From positions 186,001 through 250,000 of the forward strand of contig CAWUHX010000142.1 in assembly GCA_963922205.1 (NCBI GenBank): a stretch of 64,000 nt of DNA, in the 5' to 3' direction. The number at the start of each line of letters is the position of its first letter. Within the stretch, counting starts at the first letter, position 1. This DNA comes from Romanomermis culicivorax. Its lineage: Eukaryota > Nematoda > Enoplea > Mermithida > Mermithidae. Below are positions 1-11,743 of the stretch, one piece after another. The position numbers and the translations under genes were made by a program. Below the pieces are notes generated by a model. The model was not told where the DNA came from. It worked only from the letters and a program-made list of their open reading frames with translations, and searched no databases.

Positions 1-581
1 TGAGAGTCACGCCCTACCGGAAAGTCTTTCTGTAGAAAAGCCGTAAACTCTTTGTAGCGGGTAGGTTGCGGAGTGCCGCTGCTAAAGTCCCGGTAGGAGG
101 CAAGAGCAGGACCCGTAAGGCATGACTCGAGAAAGGCGATTTTATACGCATGATCCGTTTTGCTTACACCCTGGAGTGTAAAGAAACGAGTAAGATGCGA
201 CATAAAATCGGTGATGGACTCACCAAAAGCACCCGAGAAGGTTGGAGGGGCCATAAAGCTGGACACGGGAGGGTGCCTCCGACCATTTATGGCCTCTAAC
301 TTTTGGTTGAGGGGTCCAAGAGCATTCTCAAATGCTGCCTGGACCTTGTTCTCGATCTGTGAAGGGAGATCAGTTTCCGACTTCATATCTGAGGATTTGT
401 CCTCCCGTAAGGTGGTTAGAACAGACGTTCTTGCCCGTGAAGCAATTAAGTCAAATTGAATAGAGAGCAGCTCACTGGTCTGTATAGGCTGGGTACTTAG
501 ACGGCAGGAACGACGAGGTGTCTCTATTGTGTAAAGTGAAAGTGAGTAATATTTTTCCGAATTCGCGGCGAAAGAGCGCAT
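1..581 (-). CDS. gag: Retrotransposon Gag, N-terminal part (runs off left edge)
   Basis: The minus strand is open without a stop from a TAG at about 659-661 to base 1. The first ATG in that frame is at 581-579, giving about 193 residues with no end in the window. The C-terminal half has the look of a Ty3/gypsy capsid: a PPTFSG-like entry, then DFMSHLTRFFTLQGV, then a helix-rich stretch with AFLESCLTGPAL and later FLQKDFPVGRD, which is the arrangement seen in the Retrotrans_gag family. The N-terminal third is not recognisable. The zinc knuckle and pol would lie to the left of the window. It differs in sequence from the gag at 17.8 kb, so it belongs to another family. The 5' leader and LTR should lie to the right, but I could not define them. 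Seen: the open frame and motifs. Inferred: family membership. Confidence 0.75.
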   Translation of the reverse strand, partial: MRSFAANSEKYYSLSLYTIETPRRSCRLSTQPIQTSELLSIQFDLIASRARTSVLTTLREDKSSDMKSETDLPSQIENKVQAAFENALGPLNQKLEAINGRRHPPVSSFMAPPTFSGAFGESITDFMSHLTRFFTLQGVSKTDHAYKIAFLESCLTGPALASYRDFSSGTPQPTRYKEFTAFLQKDFPVGRDS

Positions 582-659
582 GAATTCGAAAGACGCATGT
601 GCGATGGCGTTTGTGACGTGAACTTGGTTTAGTTTAAGACTAGCGACCACGAAATGGAG

Positions 660-2190
660 CTAGAATGGGAACAAGATTGTAGGATGCAAGGCCTAGCAGA
701 GTACATCAGGGTGACGCAGAAGGGAATTTATCTGGTCGCCCATGATGGGTATAGGCATGGAATGATATATGGGGGAATCGATCCCGACCGAAAGGGTGTA
801 GAGTTGGGGCCTGGATCCGGCAATTGGAATAGCCAAAGAGAGAGAAAGAGAGATAAGAAAGAGAGAAAAGGCGGTTTCCCTGCTGAAAAAATGAGGAGAT
901 GGATAAACTGGCTCAGGAGGGATTTTTCCTGGAGGTTCGACCGTTGGTACTAGTTTACAAACCTTGGGGCGAGGCGGACTCATGGCCGACAAGGTCCTAC
1001 TCACCAGGAGTAGCGCATAAAGTGGCATAAAGTGAAAAGGATGTGGGCAACTGAAAGTGAACTTAAAAGGGAGCAATAAATAGGGACAAAACTAATTTAC
1101 AAACCCAGTTACGCAAAGGGGTAGCGCAGTTACGCAACGGGCCTCACTCGCCAGGAGCGATTGCGATCTCTGTACAGTGTGACGGACTGTACAGGAGGTT
1201 CTGTGCTGGACGACATTCGCAAATAACTTACAGCCATGTTCGAAACGGGAGCCCGCATTCCGAACAGAACGGACACTCTCCAGGAGTATTATGTACAGCT
1301 GGTGGCTGGGTTGCCGATCACTGAGATGCAATGAGGCTCGCAGGTCACACAGTGGAAGAGAGAGAGCACAGGTACCAAGGGTGCTATTCTGACACACTCA
1401 GTCAGTTAAGATGAATTTACTCTGGATGTTTTGAGGGCGCACCTGAAAACATCTAAGGGATCACGGGTACAAGGTGTCCCTGGGTGAATTATTGAGTGTA
1501 AATAACTGAGGCGAACACAGTTATGCATTGAGGCGTACTCAACACCTTCGCTGAGGCAGACTCAACGGTGCCTATTATATTACATGACTAACAGGGGTGG
1601 ACCACGGAGGCGGACTCTGGGTCAGTGGCAACATTAGCGCGGGCATCGTTAAGCCAGTTAACGAAGGCGTTCAAGTGAACGAAATATGACAGGGGGTCCT
1701 ATACACTCTAGGCCCAACCGGAGGCTGTGCAGCGGTCTCTCAGGAACCACTACAGCGGGGACACTAAAGAAGATCTATGTATGACAGCTCGGTGAGATGA
1801 AAGAGATGGGTGAATTTAGATAGGGAATTTACAAGAAAGCTGCTGGACCCTTGCAGACGTCAGACACAGGCAGTACTGACTGGGAATGCCCGCCGTCTAC
1901 ACGAGTCAAGCAACCAACCCAGCTGAGGCCGAGTGTAACTCGTTCAAACCTGCAGTTAAAGCTTAAAGGCGGCCATGTGCTAATCAACAGTGCCGCTACC
2001 CGGGCGGACAACCTGATCAGTATCGCGGGCTAGAGAGCATCTCAGGTGGTGTATGTGTGTTGACTGATGTTTCCCAGGCATCAGTCCCATACACACACCA
2101 ACCCTTTGGCCAGAGCAGCAGGTGATAGGGCCATGCGCCAACAACCACCTACGACTCAAATGGGATACTCAAAGGACTGACAGTAACCTG
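660..2190. other. Probable upstream region of the minus-strand retrotransposon, no gene seen
   Basis: About 1.5 kb without convincing coding sequence. It holds a purine-rich GAGA tract at about 835-880. Given the gag orientation, this is where a 5' leader or LTR would be expected, but no LTR pair or primer-binding site could be placed. Confidence 0.3.
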
Positions 2191-2870
2191 GTGCTGATGT
2201 CAAAAAGGTAGGGGTATGAACCAACACATGACCTTGGTGCTGACTGCAGGTACCTGGGATAAGAGTACCCGAGTATCATGTCGCAGCTGCAGACGCCAGG
2301 AGTGAGTGCCTAAGGCCAGCAGACCCCTGCAGTAACACGTAATGTTGCCGTTGCGGATGTCAGAAATAGGATCGTGTAACCTCAATTCCTGCTGCGGGAA
2401 CATGATACATTGTCATTGCTGATGTCAGCAATAGGGCCCTGAAGCCAACTATCTGTATACAGTAACACATGGTGTTGTCATTGCTGACGTCAAAAGGTGG
2501 AACTGAGGGTCCGATACCCTAAGTCAATGACATGAGATGCGGTTGTTGCAGATGTCCAATGTGGGATCCATCAGACCCTCACATCTCTGAATAATGACAC
2601 GTTGCGTCACTATTGCTGACGTCACAGATGGGGTGCGGGAGACCAGCCAATCCTGCTGCAACAACATGAGCTTCAGCTGTTGCAGACATCAGGGGTCAGT
2701 ACTGCAGGAGGATCAACCCAAAACAACAACACGTAGTGTTGCCATTGCTGACGTCAGGAGTAGAACCCGGAGGGCTGTTGCAGACGTCAGTGCTTGCATC
2801 CGTGAGGCTGAACCACATAACAACAACACGTAACATTGTTGTTGCTGACGTCAAGGAGCATGACCCGTAA
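2190..2870. repeat. Degenerate tandem repeat, about 65-bp unit, carrying GACGTCA
   Basis: The core TTGCTGACGTCA or TTGCAGACGTCA recurs at intervals of about 60-70 bp, often preceded by ACAACACGTAGTGTTG-like palindromic sequence. Around ten diverged units are visible. GACGTCA resembles a CRE half-palindrome, but there is no evidence that it is used as one. Open frames across this block are by-products of the repeat. Confidence 0.65.
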
Positions 2871-3499
2871 AGTCGATGGTCCGGATGCAACAACCCGAAA
2901 ATAGAAGAGAATAGAGTTTTACAGTAAGTTAAAATGAAAAAAAGAGAGACTTATGTAAGGGTGTCATACTGTAGTGGTGGCGTAAGAAAACAGAATTTTT
3001 TTTTTTTTTTTAACCACTCACATGACAGAAGGAGAAAAGAGGAAAAAAATGGAGGAAAAATAACAAAAAGCAGAAAATACGAGATTTGTACATACGCGTG
3101 TTAAAGGTGTAAACAGTAGGTTTAAAATTTTTGGGGCTGGAGAAGTGAGGAACTCCGACAGTTTCCAGCGAAATAAGAGACTACTGTACACAATTAACAG
3201 ATCGCAGCCAAGTATGACGTCCAGAATCATACATGGAGGGTGTACTGTATCATGGGGTCATGGACCACCAACAGTCAGGAGAGGCCGTCAACCCCTAGAA
3301 CTGTAATACCAGTACCCGCGTATGGGTATACTGTAGTTAGAGTACGGGAATGGACACAGGCGTACTGTAACGGCACCCACCCGGAGGGGTACAGTATACC
3401 ACCCAAGAGGAGAGAGAAAAGAAGAAAATAAATGAGGAAATTTACAACATAGAGGAGATATGTAGGGGACAAAAGATTACTCAGAGGAAGAATACAGAA

Positions 3500-3668
3500 T
3501 ACTCGATATATAACTCGACTCTGGGGGCTCGACTCTGAGGGAAAAATGACTCTATGGGATAAATAACTCGACTCTGAGGGCAGATAACTCGACTCTGAGG
3601 GCATTTAACTCGACTCTGAGGTCATGGAACTCGACTCTGGGGACAAATAACTCGACTCTGGGGAATTT
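3500..3668. repeat. Tandem repeat, about 21-22 bp, AACTCGACTCTGAGGG
   Basis: About eight imperfect units of AACTCGACTCTG(A/G)GG plus a short spacer run head to tail. No coding function is apparent. Confidence 0.7.
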
Positions 3669-3729
3669 ATTACTCATAGGGGTGATACACACACATGAGA
3701 TAATTATTTACACATATAGATCACATTCA

Positions 3730-3885
3730 GATCACTCGTAAGGGCGATTTCCGTCTTACAGTAATAACACTCAGTTTCAAGGGAAAATTTCGGACTTACA
3801 GTAATAACACTTGATTCGAAGGGAAAATTTCCGACTTACAGTAAGAACACTTGATTCCACGGGAAAATTTCCGACTTACAGTGGC
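3730..3885. repeat. Tandem repeat, about 49-bp unit
   Basis: Three to four copies of a unit containing CTTACAGTAATAACACTTGA followed by GGGAAAATTTCCGA. The following 200 bp (to about 4080) keeps a looser GACTTAAGGG/CCCGA pattern. A 14-G run follows at about 4111-4124. Confidence 0.6.
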
Positions 3886-4214
3886 GGTAATCTGAAATAA
3901 GGGACATTCCCGACTCAATAGGCAGTATACCCGAATTGGGGGGTCTCGGACTTATTGGATGGCTAGTACCCGATTTTAAGGGGGCTTGTCCGACTTTAAG
4001 TGGGAATTGACCCGACCTGGGGGTGGATCAACCCAAGGGTGAAGTTTTGCACTTAAGGGTGAGTGCCAGACTTAAGGTCGATTTTCCAGCCTCGCCATGT
4101 CACGTTAAACGGGGGGGGGGGGGGTTGGGGAGGTTTGGGTATCGCATCAGGTAGAACCTTGTTTTACCAGTCACATTGATGGTGAACCATATCAGATTGA
4201 TCCTATTACAGCGA

Positions 4215-4640
4215 GTAATAGGCTATGACTCCTGATGGATACGGGCGATTTCCCCATGCTCCCTGTTTATTTGGGGCCCTAACTGGGCGAGTGGTGGCTA
4301 TAGGGAGGCCTATAGCTTTCTCTGGTGTTGTCCTGGGGTCTTGCTGTAGGGTAATGGACAACGCCGCCAGGTTAGGTGTGACAATCCCCGAGTCCTGCTC
4401 AGAGAGTGGGGACAGGGTCACCCGTAAAATGACCTGATTTGTGGGACCTGATTATGAACCAGACAGTCCCTTTTTAGCCCAAACCTGAGAGGTGAGAGCC
4501 CTACCTATCTGGGGAGACCTGGGAAACCAACTTAAGAAGGGTTCCCCAAAAATACCCCACAATAACAATAATCCCCTGAGAAGACTCACCTAGTCCTGTT
4601 CTTCAAAGGATTCGACGAAACGGGCGGCAGGTCCCTGGGA
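4215..4640. repeat. Dispersed repeat, copy 1 (related to 7860-8310)
   Basis: The two segments align by eye over about 400 bp. Shared landmarks are CCAGGTTAGG(T/G)GTGACAA, a GGTCA(C/T)C(C/T)GT.A.ATGACCT block, and a conserved ACTCACCTAGTCC end. On the minus strand this last block reads GGACTAGGTGAGT, which resembles a splice donor. The pair could be LTR fragments or parts of another mobile element. No target duplication was found. Confidence 0.5.
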
Positions 4641-4997
4641 ACTTTCAGTTTTCGGACAAGAAACGGGGATGCGATCCACACGGTTCTTGGGCAACGGGTG
4701 TTGGCGATCGGGAGGTGACTCTCGATTATTTTCTGTTAACCGGGGCGGTCGGAAACCTGGCACGGATGGGGGACGAGTACTGTATTTAGAATAGGCCGCG
4801 AATGCAGTAAGAGATGAAGAATATTCAAATTTATTCAAATTAGGCGAAAGGCGGCGGACGCTGACAACAATTCGGATGCAGGGATAAACCCAGAATGAGC
4901 CAAGGAATGAACCAAGAAAGAACGAAAAGTTAAAGAAACATGTCCTTTCAAGGACATGTTTGGCTACAGCTGCAGCTTGGGCCGAGTTTCTCGGCAT
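4590..4997 (-). CDS. Unrecognised ORF, 135 aa, ending at a donor-like site
   Basis: An ATG-started frame of 135 codons on the minus strand. It has a hydrophobic stretch near residues 20-45 and then a proline/arginine-rich half. Its stop codon overlaps the GGACTAGGTGAGT block that is conserved in the second dispersed repeat copy, so the 3' end could equally be an exon end. I recognise no domain. It may be part of the long leader of the minus-strand retrotransposon or simply chance. Confidence 0.2.
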   Translation of the reverse strand: MPRNSAQAAAVAKHVLERTCFFNFSFFLGSFLGSFWVYPCIRIVVSVRRLSPNLNKFEYSSSLTAFAAYSKYSTRPPSVPGFRPPRLTENNRESPPDRQHPLPKNRVDRIPVSCPKTESSQGPAARFVESFEEQD

Positions 4998-4999
4998 CC

Positions 5000-5480
5000 A
5001 AGCTAACTTCTGCAGCTAGACGCGATGCAGAAGATGCCTATGTGCACATAGACATTTTTTGCTCACATGCATTTAGCATTGGGGCCGACTGCAGTGCCTA
5101 TGCTAAGCATATGAGCATCTTTAGCTAAAACTTCTTAGCTAGTCGTTTTTGCATAACAAAAACGATGCTTGTTTTTGTGATAAGAGGTGCATGGAATGCA
5201 CCAAAAATAGCCATGTGCTCATGGAGCACGGTTGGCGGAAGTTTTATAGCTAAAGGGCCTACTGTAGCCAGCGTGCATGAAGAAATAAAATACAACGAAA
5301 ACGAAACATAGAAATGCATGAAAAATTTAAAGACGAACGCAAAATGCATGTGCAGAAACAAAACAAACGAAAAATGAATGAGTGATAAACAAAACATGGA
5401 AAAATAAAGTGTTGACATGATTTGGATCACGTGACGTTGGAGAAATTGAGGGGCACGTGACATGCTAAGCGGGTAGACCG
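5000..5480. other. Non-coding stretch, nothing recognised
   Basis: AT-rich sequence with a short palindrome around 4938-4960. No ORF, repeat family or element boundary could be supported. Confidence 0.3.
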
Positions 5481-5499
5481 TGGGCGGTGACGCGCATGA

Positions 5500-6175
5500 T
5501 GACCATACCTGTACTTGGGTGGCCCCTCCCTCCAACTTGGCCAACCATATACCCGACCTCCCCCAGTTTGGAAAAAATTAAAAAAATTTGCAAAAAAGTG
5601 TATGTTTTTTGGCTTTTTTTGGGAAAAATTTCGACTTTTTTCGACCACCTCCCCCCAAATTTTGGATTTACTCCCCCCCCCCCCCAACTGGTCGGACCTC
5701 TAACAGGTATGACAGCCTCCCCCAAAATTTCGGATTTCCCCCCCCCCCCCCCAAGTGGTCGGACCTCTTACAGGTATGGTGATGACCGAAATCCCACTAG
5801 CCATCCTACAGTGGTTTCCATGTGCCCGCTAGTTTAGAAATTTTTCTATCCAAGCGGGCACTGCTCGCACTAAAATATTAATTTTAAACCATTTTAATCG
5901 CGGTTTTTTGTAAAATTAGCGTTCATTCGGCGATTTAAATCGAATGTATTGTTGAAATGTATCTTTCCAATGAGTTTGAATTAGAAATTCGTAAAAAAGT
6001 GCCGAATTTTTGAAATTTCGAATTTTTTCGCAATTTTCAACCAATTTTTTGTGCAATCTTTGTGCTTGGCGGCGGTATAAATTTGAGATATTATTTCTTT
6101 CATACCTGTAAGAGGCTCGATCGGTTGAGAGGAGGGCTGTAAACCCAGAATTTTTTTGGGGGGGGGGGGTCCTGG
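5500..6175. repeat. Diverged repeat block with poly-C/poly-G tracts
   Basis: An approximately 75-bp motif combining C(12-16), AAGTGGTCGGACCTCT and TACAGGTATG occurs at about 5670-5780. A partial inverted counterpart lies at about 6100-6170 (CATACCTGTAAGAGG ... poly-G). The proline-rich frames here are produced by the C tracts. Long C/G runs could form G-quadruplex or i-motif structures. Confidence 0.45.
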
Positions 6176-6179
6176 AATT

Positions 6180-7440
6180 TTTCAAGATTTCGGGGAGGCC
6201 CCAATAATCCGAAAAAAGTTCAAAACCCCGAAAATTGCGAAAATTTTCTCAAAAAAAAAGTCAAAAAAGTTACCTTGGAGTTGGGCAGTCCCAACATTTG
6301 AGTATAGGGTTCCACCAAGTTAGGGGATTCAAGCCCCAATTACAGGTATGATTACTTTGCATTTCACTGTTGAAATAAAGCAGAGTCGACCTTCTAAGTT
6401 CCGCGCTGACCATATTATCTTCACAAAAATCAAGCCAAAAATCAAAAATATATGTAATTTTTGGACAAGAAATCGAAAATTTCTTAAAATAAAAACCTAG
6501 AACTATCATTATTCACTGAAAGAATGGATTAAACAAGTTTTTCTGGTTCAAATTATTTATTGCAACCATCAGAAAATTAAACTTCATGCAGCGAGCAACA
6601 CCGAAATTCAGATTGAAATTTCTACAATAAACTTTGAAAATTGGTAGCGGTGACTGCTTGCCCACTGGATCCTAAACTAACGCGCTAGCGGTCATCACGC
6701 GGATGTTGCCCGCCATGTGAAGTGACACTCCGCCTTAAGCCGTTCAAAAGATTACCACAATAGTCGTAACCATATTCAAAAAATGATTTTTTCAGGTTAC
6801 ACTGTGATGTAAATATAGTTCAAATTGTGTGAACACAACACGCATTGTTCGATAGCATTTCCAAATGGCTATCATGTATAAAAGAGTTATGTTGCAAAGC
6901 GCGCTAGAGGGGAAACTATGCATCAAAAAATCAGGGTACTTCATTTTTTTGAAAATTGATATTATTAAACTATTGACCCGAGCAAATTTTCGTGATTCTC
7001 AATTTTTATCATTGCACAACGATTTCTCCACAGACGGACAAATGTAAAAGCCATGCAAATTACGGAAAGGCGCTTTTCAGTGCCACCAATTCGGCGCACG
7101 CTTCGGCGCTGGCTGTTTCGGCGCCAGACTGTTTTCTTTCTGTTTTATTTTTTCTTCACTTTTCTCTCTTTCCTTTATTTCTTATCTTTTTCTTTTTTTA
7201 AATATTTTTTCTTTCGCCTTCTATGTCTTTGTTTATCTTGTGATTCATGTTAATGCTGTTCTTTTTTTGTCTTATACTTTTCTTCCTATTTCTTTTTTTC
7301 CATTTTCTATGTTTTGCTTAAGCGTTCGTTCAAGTTGTTATGTTTGTTGAAGTATCTAAGGGAAATTTTAGAAAATTCATACAGCATTGTTGAAGTAACG
7401 GGACAACACCCTTTTTTGCAAAAAAATTACATTATTTTGG
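6180..7440. other. Non-coding stretch, nothing recognised
   Basis: AT-rich, with pyrimidine-rich sequence at about 7130-7320 that creates Phe/Leu-rich frames. No conserved coding or repeat signal was seen. Confidence 0.3.
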
Positions 7441-7535
7441 AACGAAGTGATTTATAGCATTACTTGGAGTAACGGGACACTTGATGTAATGGGACACTAG
7501 ACGCAACGGGACACTCGAGTTGACGGGACACAATC
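7440..7535. repeat. Short minisatellite, ACGGGACACT-type
   Basis: Four to five units of roughly 18 bp built on (A/T)(A/C)(A/C)GGGACAC. It resembles the arms of the foldback elements elsewhere in the window, but no inverted partner was found within several kb, so it may be a lone arm. Confidence 0.45.
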
Positions 7536-7859
7536 GAAAAGCGAGGTACTAATTTCATATTCTCTGCTGCTAATGAACCCCATGATGAGTAAAACTCGAA
7601 ATTTTCGTGAGAAGAGCTATAACCATTCCACGGATTTTATGTCAAGAATTCTAGTGAATCTGTATGACATAGTTATCATTAGAACTACTTGTTTTTTTTG
7701 ATTTTGATGAGCATCGCGGAAAAAACCAACTACAATTAGGAAGATTTTGTCACATTAAGTGAAAAGTTGTGTCCTTAACTGACAGTTTGTCATATAAATG
7801 GAGGGTAGGCCGACTAAGCCACTGTGAGTAAGCTGTAGCCCCCAAATCACAGTAAGAGA

Positions 7860-8310
7860 GATGGGCCACCAGAGTAGGAGAGCTGTAGGCCCACTACTGT
7901 AATGAGGGCTGAACTTTTCTATTTGGGAACCTAACCCGGCTAGTACTGGCTATAGAAGAAACTATAGGTACTGTGGTGCTGCTCTAGGGTTACTACTGTA
8001 GACTAAGAATAATGCAACCAGGTTAGGGGTGACAAACCCTGGTCCTGTCCAGTATGAATGAGGGACGAGGTCATCTGTGAGATGACCTAGAAACTGGGAC
8101 CCGATTGTCAACCAAGAGATCCCCTTGAACCCGATCCCAAGGGGAGGGAGACCTTATTAGCTGAAGAGAGCTTAGGGAGGAAGACCGACATAATAAGGGT
8201 TACTCCTGATTATCCCCAATAATAATACACTCTGAAACTCACCTAGTCCAGCTACAAAAACGATTTGGACAAAGCGAAGGGTCCCTGAGGGGGGTGGATG
8301 ATGGAGGGGG
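7860..8310. repeat. Dispersed repeat, copy 2 (related to 4215-4640)
   Basis: This is the second diverged copy of the element described at 4215. It shares order and spacing of several blocks, including AACTCACCTAGTCC at the right end. It is in the same orientation as copy 1, about 3.65 kb away, as a pair of LTR remnants could be, but the sequence between them shows no recognisable gag or pol. Confidence 0.5.
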
Positions 8311-9285
8311 TAATCCGACCCGGGTAACTAAACGTTGGATGAAAGGCCCTAAGAAATGAAATAATATTTAATAAATGAATATCACATAATGTACACTATA
8401 TATTTACAGTACTGCGTTAGCATGTACGTTACAAAGGGAAATAAAGAGTCAGCAGACCCACTAAAGATGGGTGAACTAGTTTATTTTAGAAAATGCCTCG
8501 ATGGGGAAGGGAAGAAGGAGAAAATACTTGATGAAAGTGTTCAATTCTGAAAAAGGCTGTAAAAGGGGTGGACAAGGTTGTAAAAAGGGTGGACAAGAAG
8601 TTTCCACTCAAAATATTACAAAACAACACATTCTCCACGAAAAAAATTAATTCTTCACCCAAAAAAGCGGTTAATGGACATTTTGCCTAGTGCTGTGATT
8701 GGCATGTCAATACTTATATCAAGATCAATATTTGATTGATATATGTATTTTATATGAATATCAAAAATTAGTTTTTTGATACCGGTCAGATTTTGTGAAT
8801 TAACTGTGAAAATTGCATATTGAGCACTTCAACTAAAAAAAAGTTTAATTTGATGAAGTTGAAGTTGAAAATTCATATTTTTAACTCAGTTCAACTGGTT
8901 GGCTTCTTGCATGTTGATTTTGAGAAAATACTACTCTCATGTTGATCTTGAGAAAATCTTTAAATTTTTCAACATAGTATTTTTATTTCCTGCCTAGCTT
9001 CCAAGCACAGCACACCACAACTAATCTCTCGATGAAACTTTTGCATTTTTAGAATTTCTGTAAGACAGATTCATGATACATTTCTCAAATAATTTTCTGC
9101 TTGAAAAATTTAGAAAACATGTTTTTCAGTTTGGTGTGCTGAATAATGTTTGCCATTAATTTTCAAGAGAGGAAAGATATTGCGCATGACAAAAAATTTT
9201 TAAATCAAATAGAATATGGAAATCAAAAAGCCAAAGAATTAAGAAAGTACCAAAATCAATGTGAAATTTCGGCGTCTTTTTGTCA
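8310..9285. other. Non-coding stretch, nothing recognised
   Basis: AT-rich, no supported ORF, no element boundary seen. Confidence 0.3.
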
Positions 9286-9289
9286 GTAA

Positions 9290-9515
9290 AGCAAATCTGT
9301 CAAATCGGCAGTTGAATATACACATGTGTCAAATACAGATTTAAGTGCGCATGTGTCAAGAGCAGGCATATAGAAACACCCCTGTGTTAAATCCACAGTT
9401 AAAACTAAAATGAGTGTCAGTCACAAGATTAAGCATTTGAACACACTTGTGTCAAATGTATGTTAAAGCATCAACATGTGTAAAATCGACAGATAAGTAT
9501 AGACGTGTAGTAAGT
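9290..9515. repeat. Degenerate tandem repeat with ACATGTGTCAAAT motif
   Basis: The motif (C/G)(A/C)CATGTGT(C/A)AAAT recurs four to five times at about 40-60 bp spacing. Confidence 0.4.
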
Positions 9516-9635
9516 GTAAGTTTTGGCTATCCTTAGGATAACCAAAAGTCTGAAATACCATGTACCAGGCAGGAAATTTTGGGAGCCCTATGCATATTAA
9601 AAGGAATTATTAATCCAGAGACTAGCGTGTATGTA

Positions 9636-9840
9636 AATAGTAAAAGTATAGTAAAGTAATAAAGTAAAAGTATAGTAAAGTAATAAAGTAAAAGTATAGT
9701 AAAGTAATAAAGTAAAAGTATAGTAAAGTAATAAAGTAAAAGTATAGTAAAGTCATAAAGTAAAAGTATAATAAAGTAAAAGTATAATAAAGTAAAGTAA
9801 TAGTAAAAATAGTAAAAATAGTAAAAATAGTAAAAATGCA
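9636..9840. repeat. Tandem repeat, about 24-bp unit GTAAAAGTATAGTAAAGTAA
   Basis: Five near-identical 24-bp units followed by shorter derivatives (ATAGTAAAA). The Tyr/Leu-rich minus-strand frame through this block (9533-9913) is an artefact of the repeat. Confidence 0.85.
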
Positions 9841-9929
9841 GATTCAGTGGGTAAAGAAACAGTTTAATAGAAATTAAGCAATGCACATTGGCATATATTG
9901 TACACTTCAGCACCCAGTTCTTTAGTCAT

Positions 9930-10245
9930 GTAAATTTTATGGGATAAAGGTTTTAGGGGTAAATTACCCCTACAGGAGTATAATTTGTCATACATTCTGT
10001 AGTTACGGGGATAAGTTACCACCTAATAATTAATCGATTGTAATTTCTGATCTAAAATTTGTCATTTAATGGGTCTGAACATTCTATTGAATAGTTAGCA
10101 CCAACCCATATTTGCTTTGCCCTTGCATCCTGGGGGTAAGTTACTTCCATTACGGGTTGACTAAATAATGTGCATAAGCTACCCCTGCTGGGGTAAGTTA
10201 TCCCATAGTATGTACCCCATGGCAGGAATAAATTACCCTGTGTCC
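9930..10245. repeat. Dispersed GGGGTAAATTACCCC-like motifs
   Basis: Short imperfect palindromes built on GGGGTAA(A/G)TTA(C/T)CCC appear about six times. They could be relics of a foldback arm. No clear boundaries are visible. Confidence 0.35.
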
Positions 10246-10249
10246 AAGA

Positions 10250-11460
10250 TGACCAGGCCCAAAAATAGAAAAATCATTATTAATCTTTCAGACGTTTTGA
10301 AACTTTATTTGCTGTCTCATTTTTCATAAATTTATGACTCAATTACCTGCACCGGGTACCCCGCACAAATTCTGAAGAACAGGATATGCTTAAATTTGGC
10401 CCTAGGAGATTTGTTGCTGCGCGTTGCACATTTTTCCAACAAATTGATGATGGTGGTGTTTCAATATCTTCCGCATGATTCGATAAAAGCCGACATGGTC
10501 GAATTGATGGCATTCCCATTTTATTGATTCTTCATGGAATACCAGGCGTAAATTTATTCCAAACGTTTAGCAATAGCCCAGAAGTGGAGGAGTCACAAGC
10601 GATGAGCATGTACCATATAGTGAGGCAGGAAATGTATGAACACAGAAGTTTGGGATTTTACTTGACTTAAATTCCTTCATTATGAGACCAATCCTGGAAG
10701 GGAAGAGACGTAAAAATGCAAAGACGTATTTATGTGGATTATGCAACGAAAAGATAAGAAGGTGGATGGTTATGCGACGCAGAGTGAAGGCAAAGATTTC
10801 GAGGATGCTCTTTCAGAAAAGCAGTATTGAAATCAGTTAATGGAGAGGATAAATCACTGAGAGTTGTAATGTACTTTTAAAATTATTTTCATTTTAATCA
10901 CCAATTCACACTTTTTCGGACTTTACAATCACGGATACGGTGTTCCGACGAAATTACTGTAGCAATTTGACGAAATTACTGTAGTAATTCCGTGGTGCGC
11001 ACGGAGGGCGTATCAGTAATTATTCTTCTTACGTTTTATAAATTGGTGATTTTTCTCTACAGCCTCCCACCCAATAAAATTAGACTACTATTTACGCGTC
11101 CACCGCCATTAATATTTCGGATCGATAAATCTAAGATTTCGCGATTTGGAATATTCATTCATAATTTTATTTCGATTTCGTTTTTGTGCCATCGCATAAC
11201 ACAGGTGAGTATCTATTTGTTAAGGCTCTGAACCCTTTGGAAAATAAGATCCACTTTCCCATTCTTGATTTCAAAAATTAATATTTTTGGTGGGATCACC
11301 AATCATCCAAAAGTCAATCCCTCAATCTCATATTTATCATATATAACATGAGGACCGAATGATGATAGGTGGGTTAGGGGAAAATAGTGGGCTAAAGAGT
11401 TTAAAAAAATGGCGGGCAAAATTTTTTTGAGTTCAAAACATACAAGCACATAGGGGGTAA
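10250..11460. other. Non-coding stretch, nothing recognised
   Basis: No coding or repeat signal that I can support. The short plus frame at 10992-11231 shows no domain. Confidence 0.3.
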
Positions 11461-11743
11461 GGGGTAAAGGCCGATGTATAGTAATCCGTAATCCTGATCC
11501 TTAATCCTGAGTTCCTGACCCGATAAGGATCAGGAAAGGATAGGACCAGGTAAAGTCGTCCTTAACATCCCTAAATTTAAGGATCGGGACGACTACATGA
11601 CAAATATTTTACAGTAAGATAAGATATTGAGATGCGTAAGTTGTATAAATAAAGACGACCAGACAGTAGATTTTATACATTTTATTGATCTTGTGCACTA
11701 TTCTGATTATTTTTTTGTTTTCGTTCACGTTGCACATGTTTAC

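Noticed and set aside
5427-5837. Pro- and Phe-rich ORFs on both strands
   Set aside because: Created by poly-C and poly-T tracts.
9533-9913. Tyr/Leu-rich minus-strand ORF
   Set aside because: Produced by the 24-bp GTAAAAGTATAGTAAAGTAA repeat.
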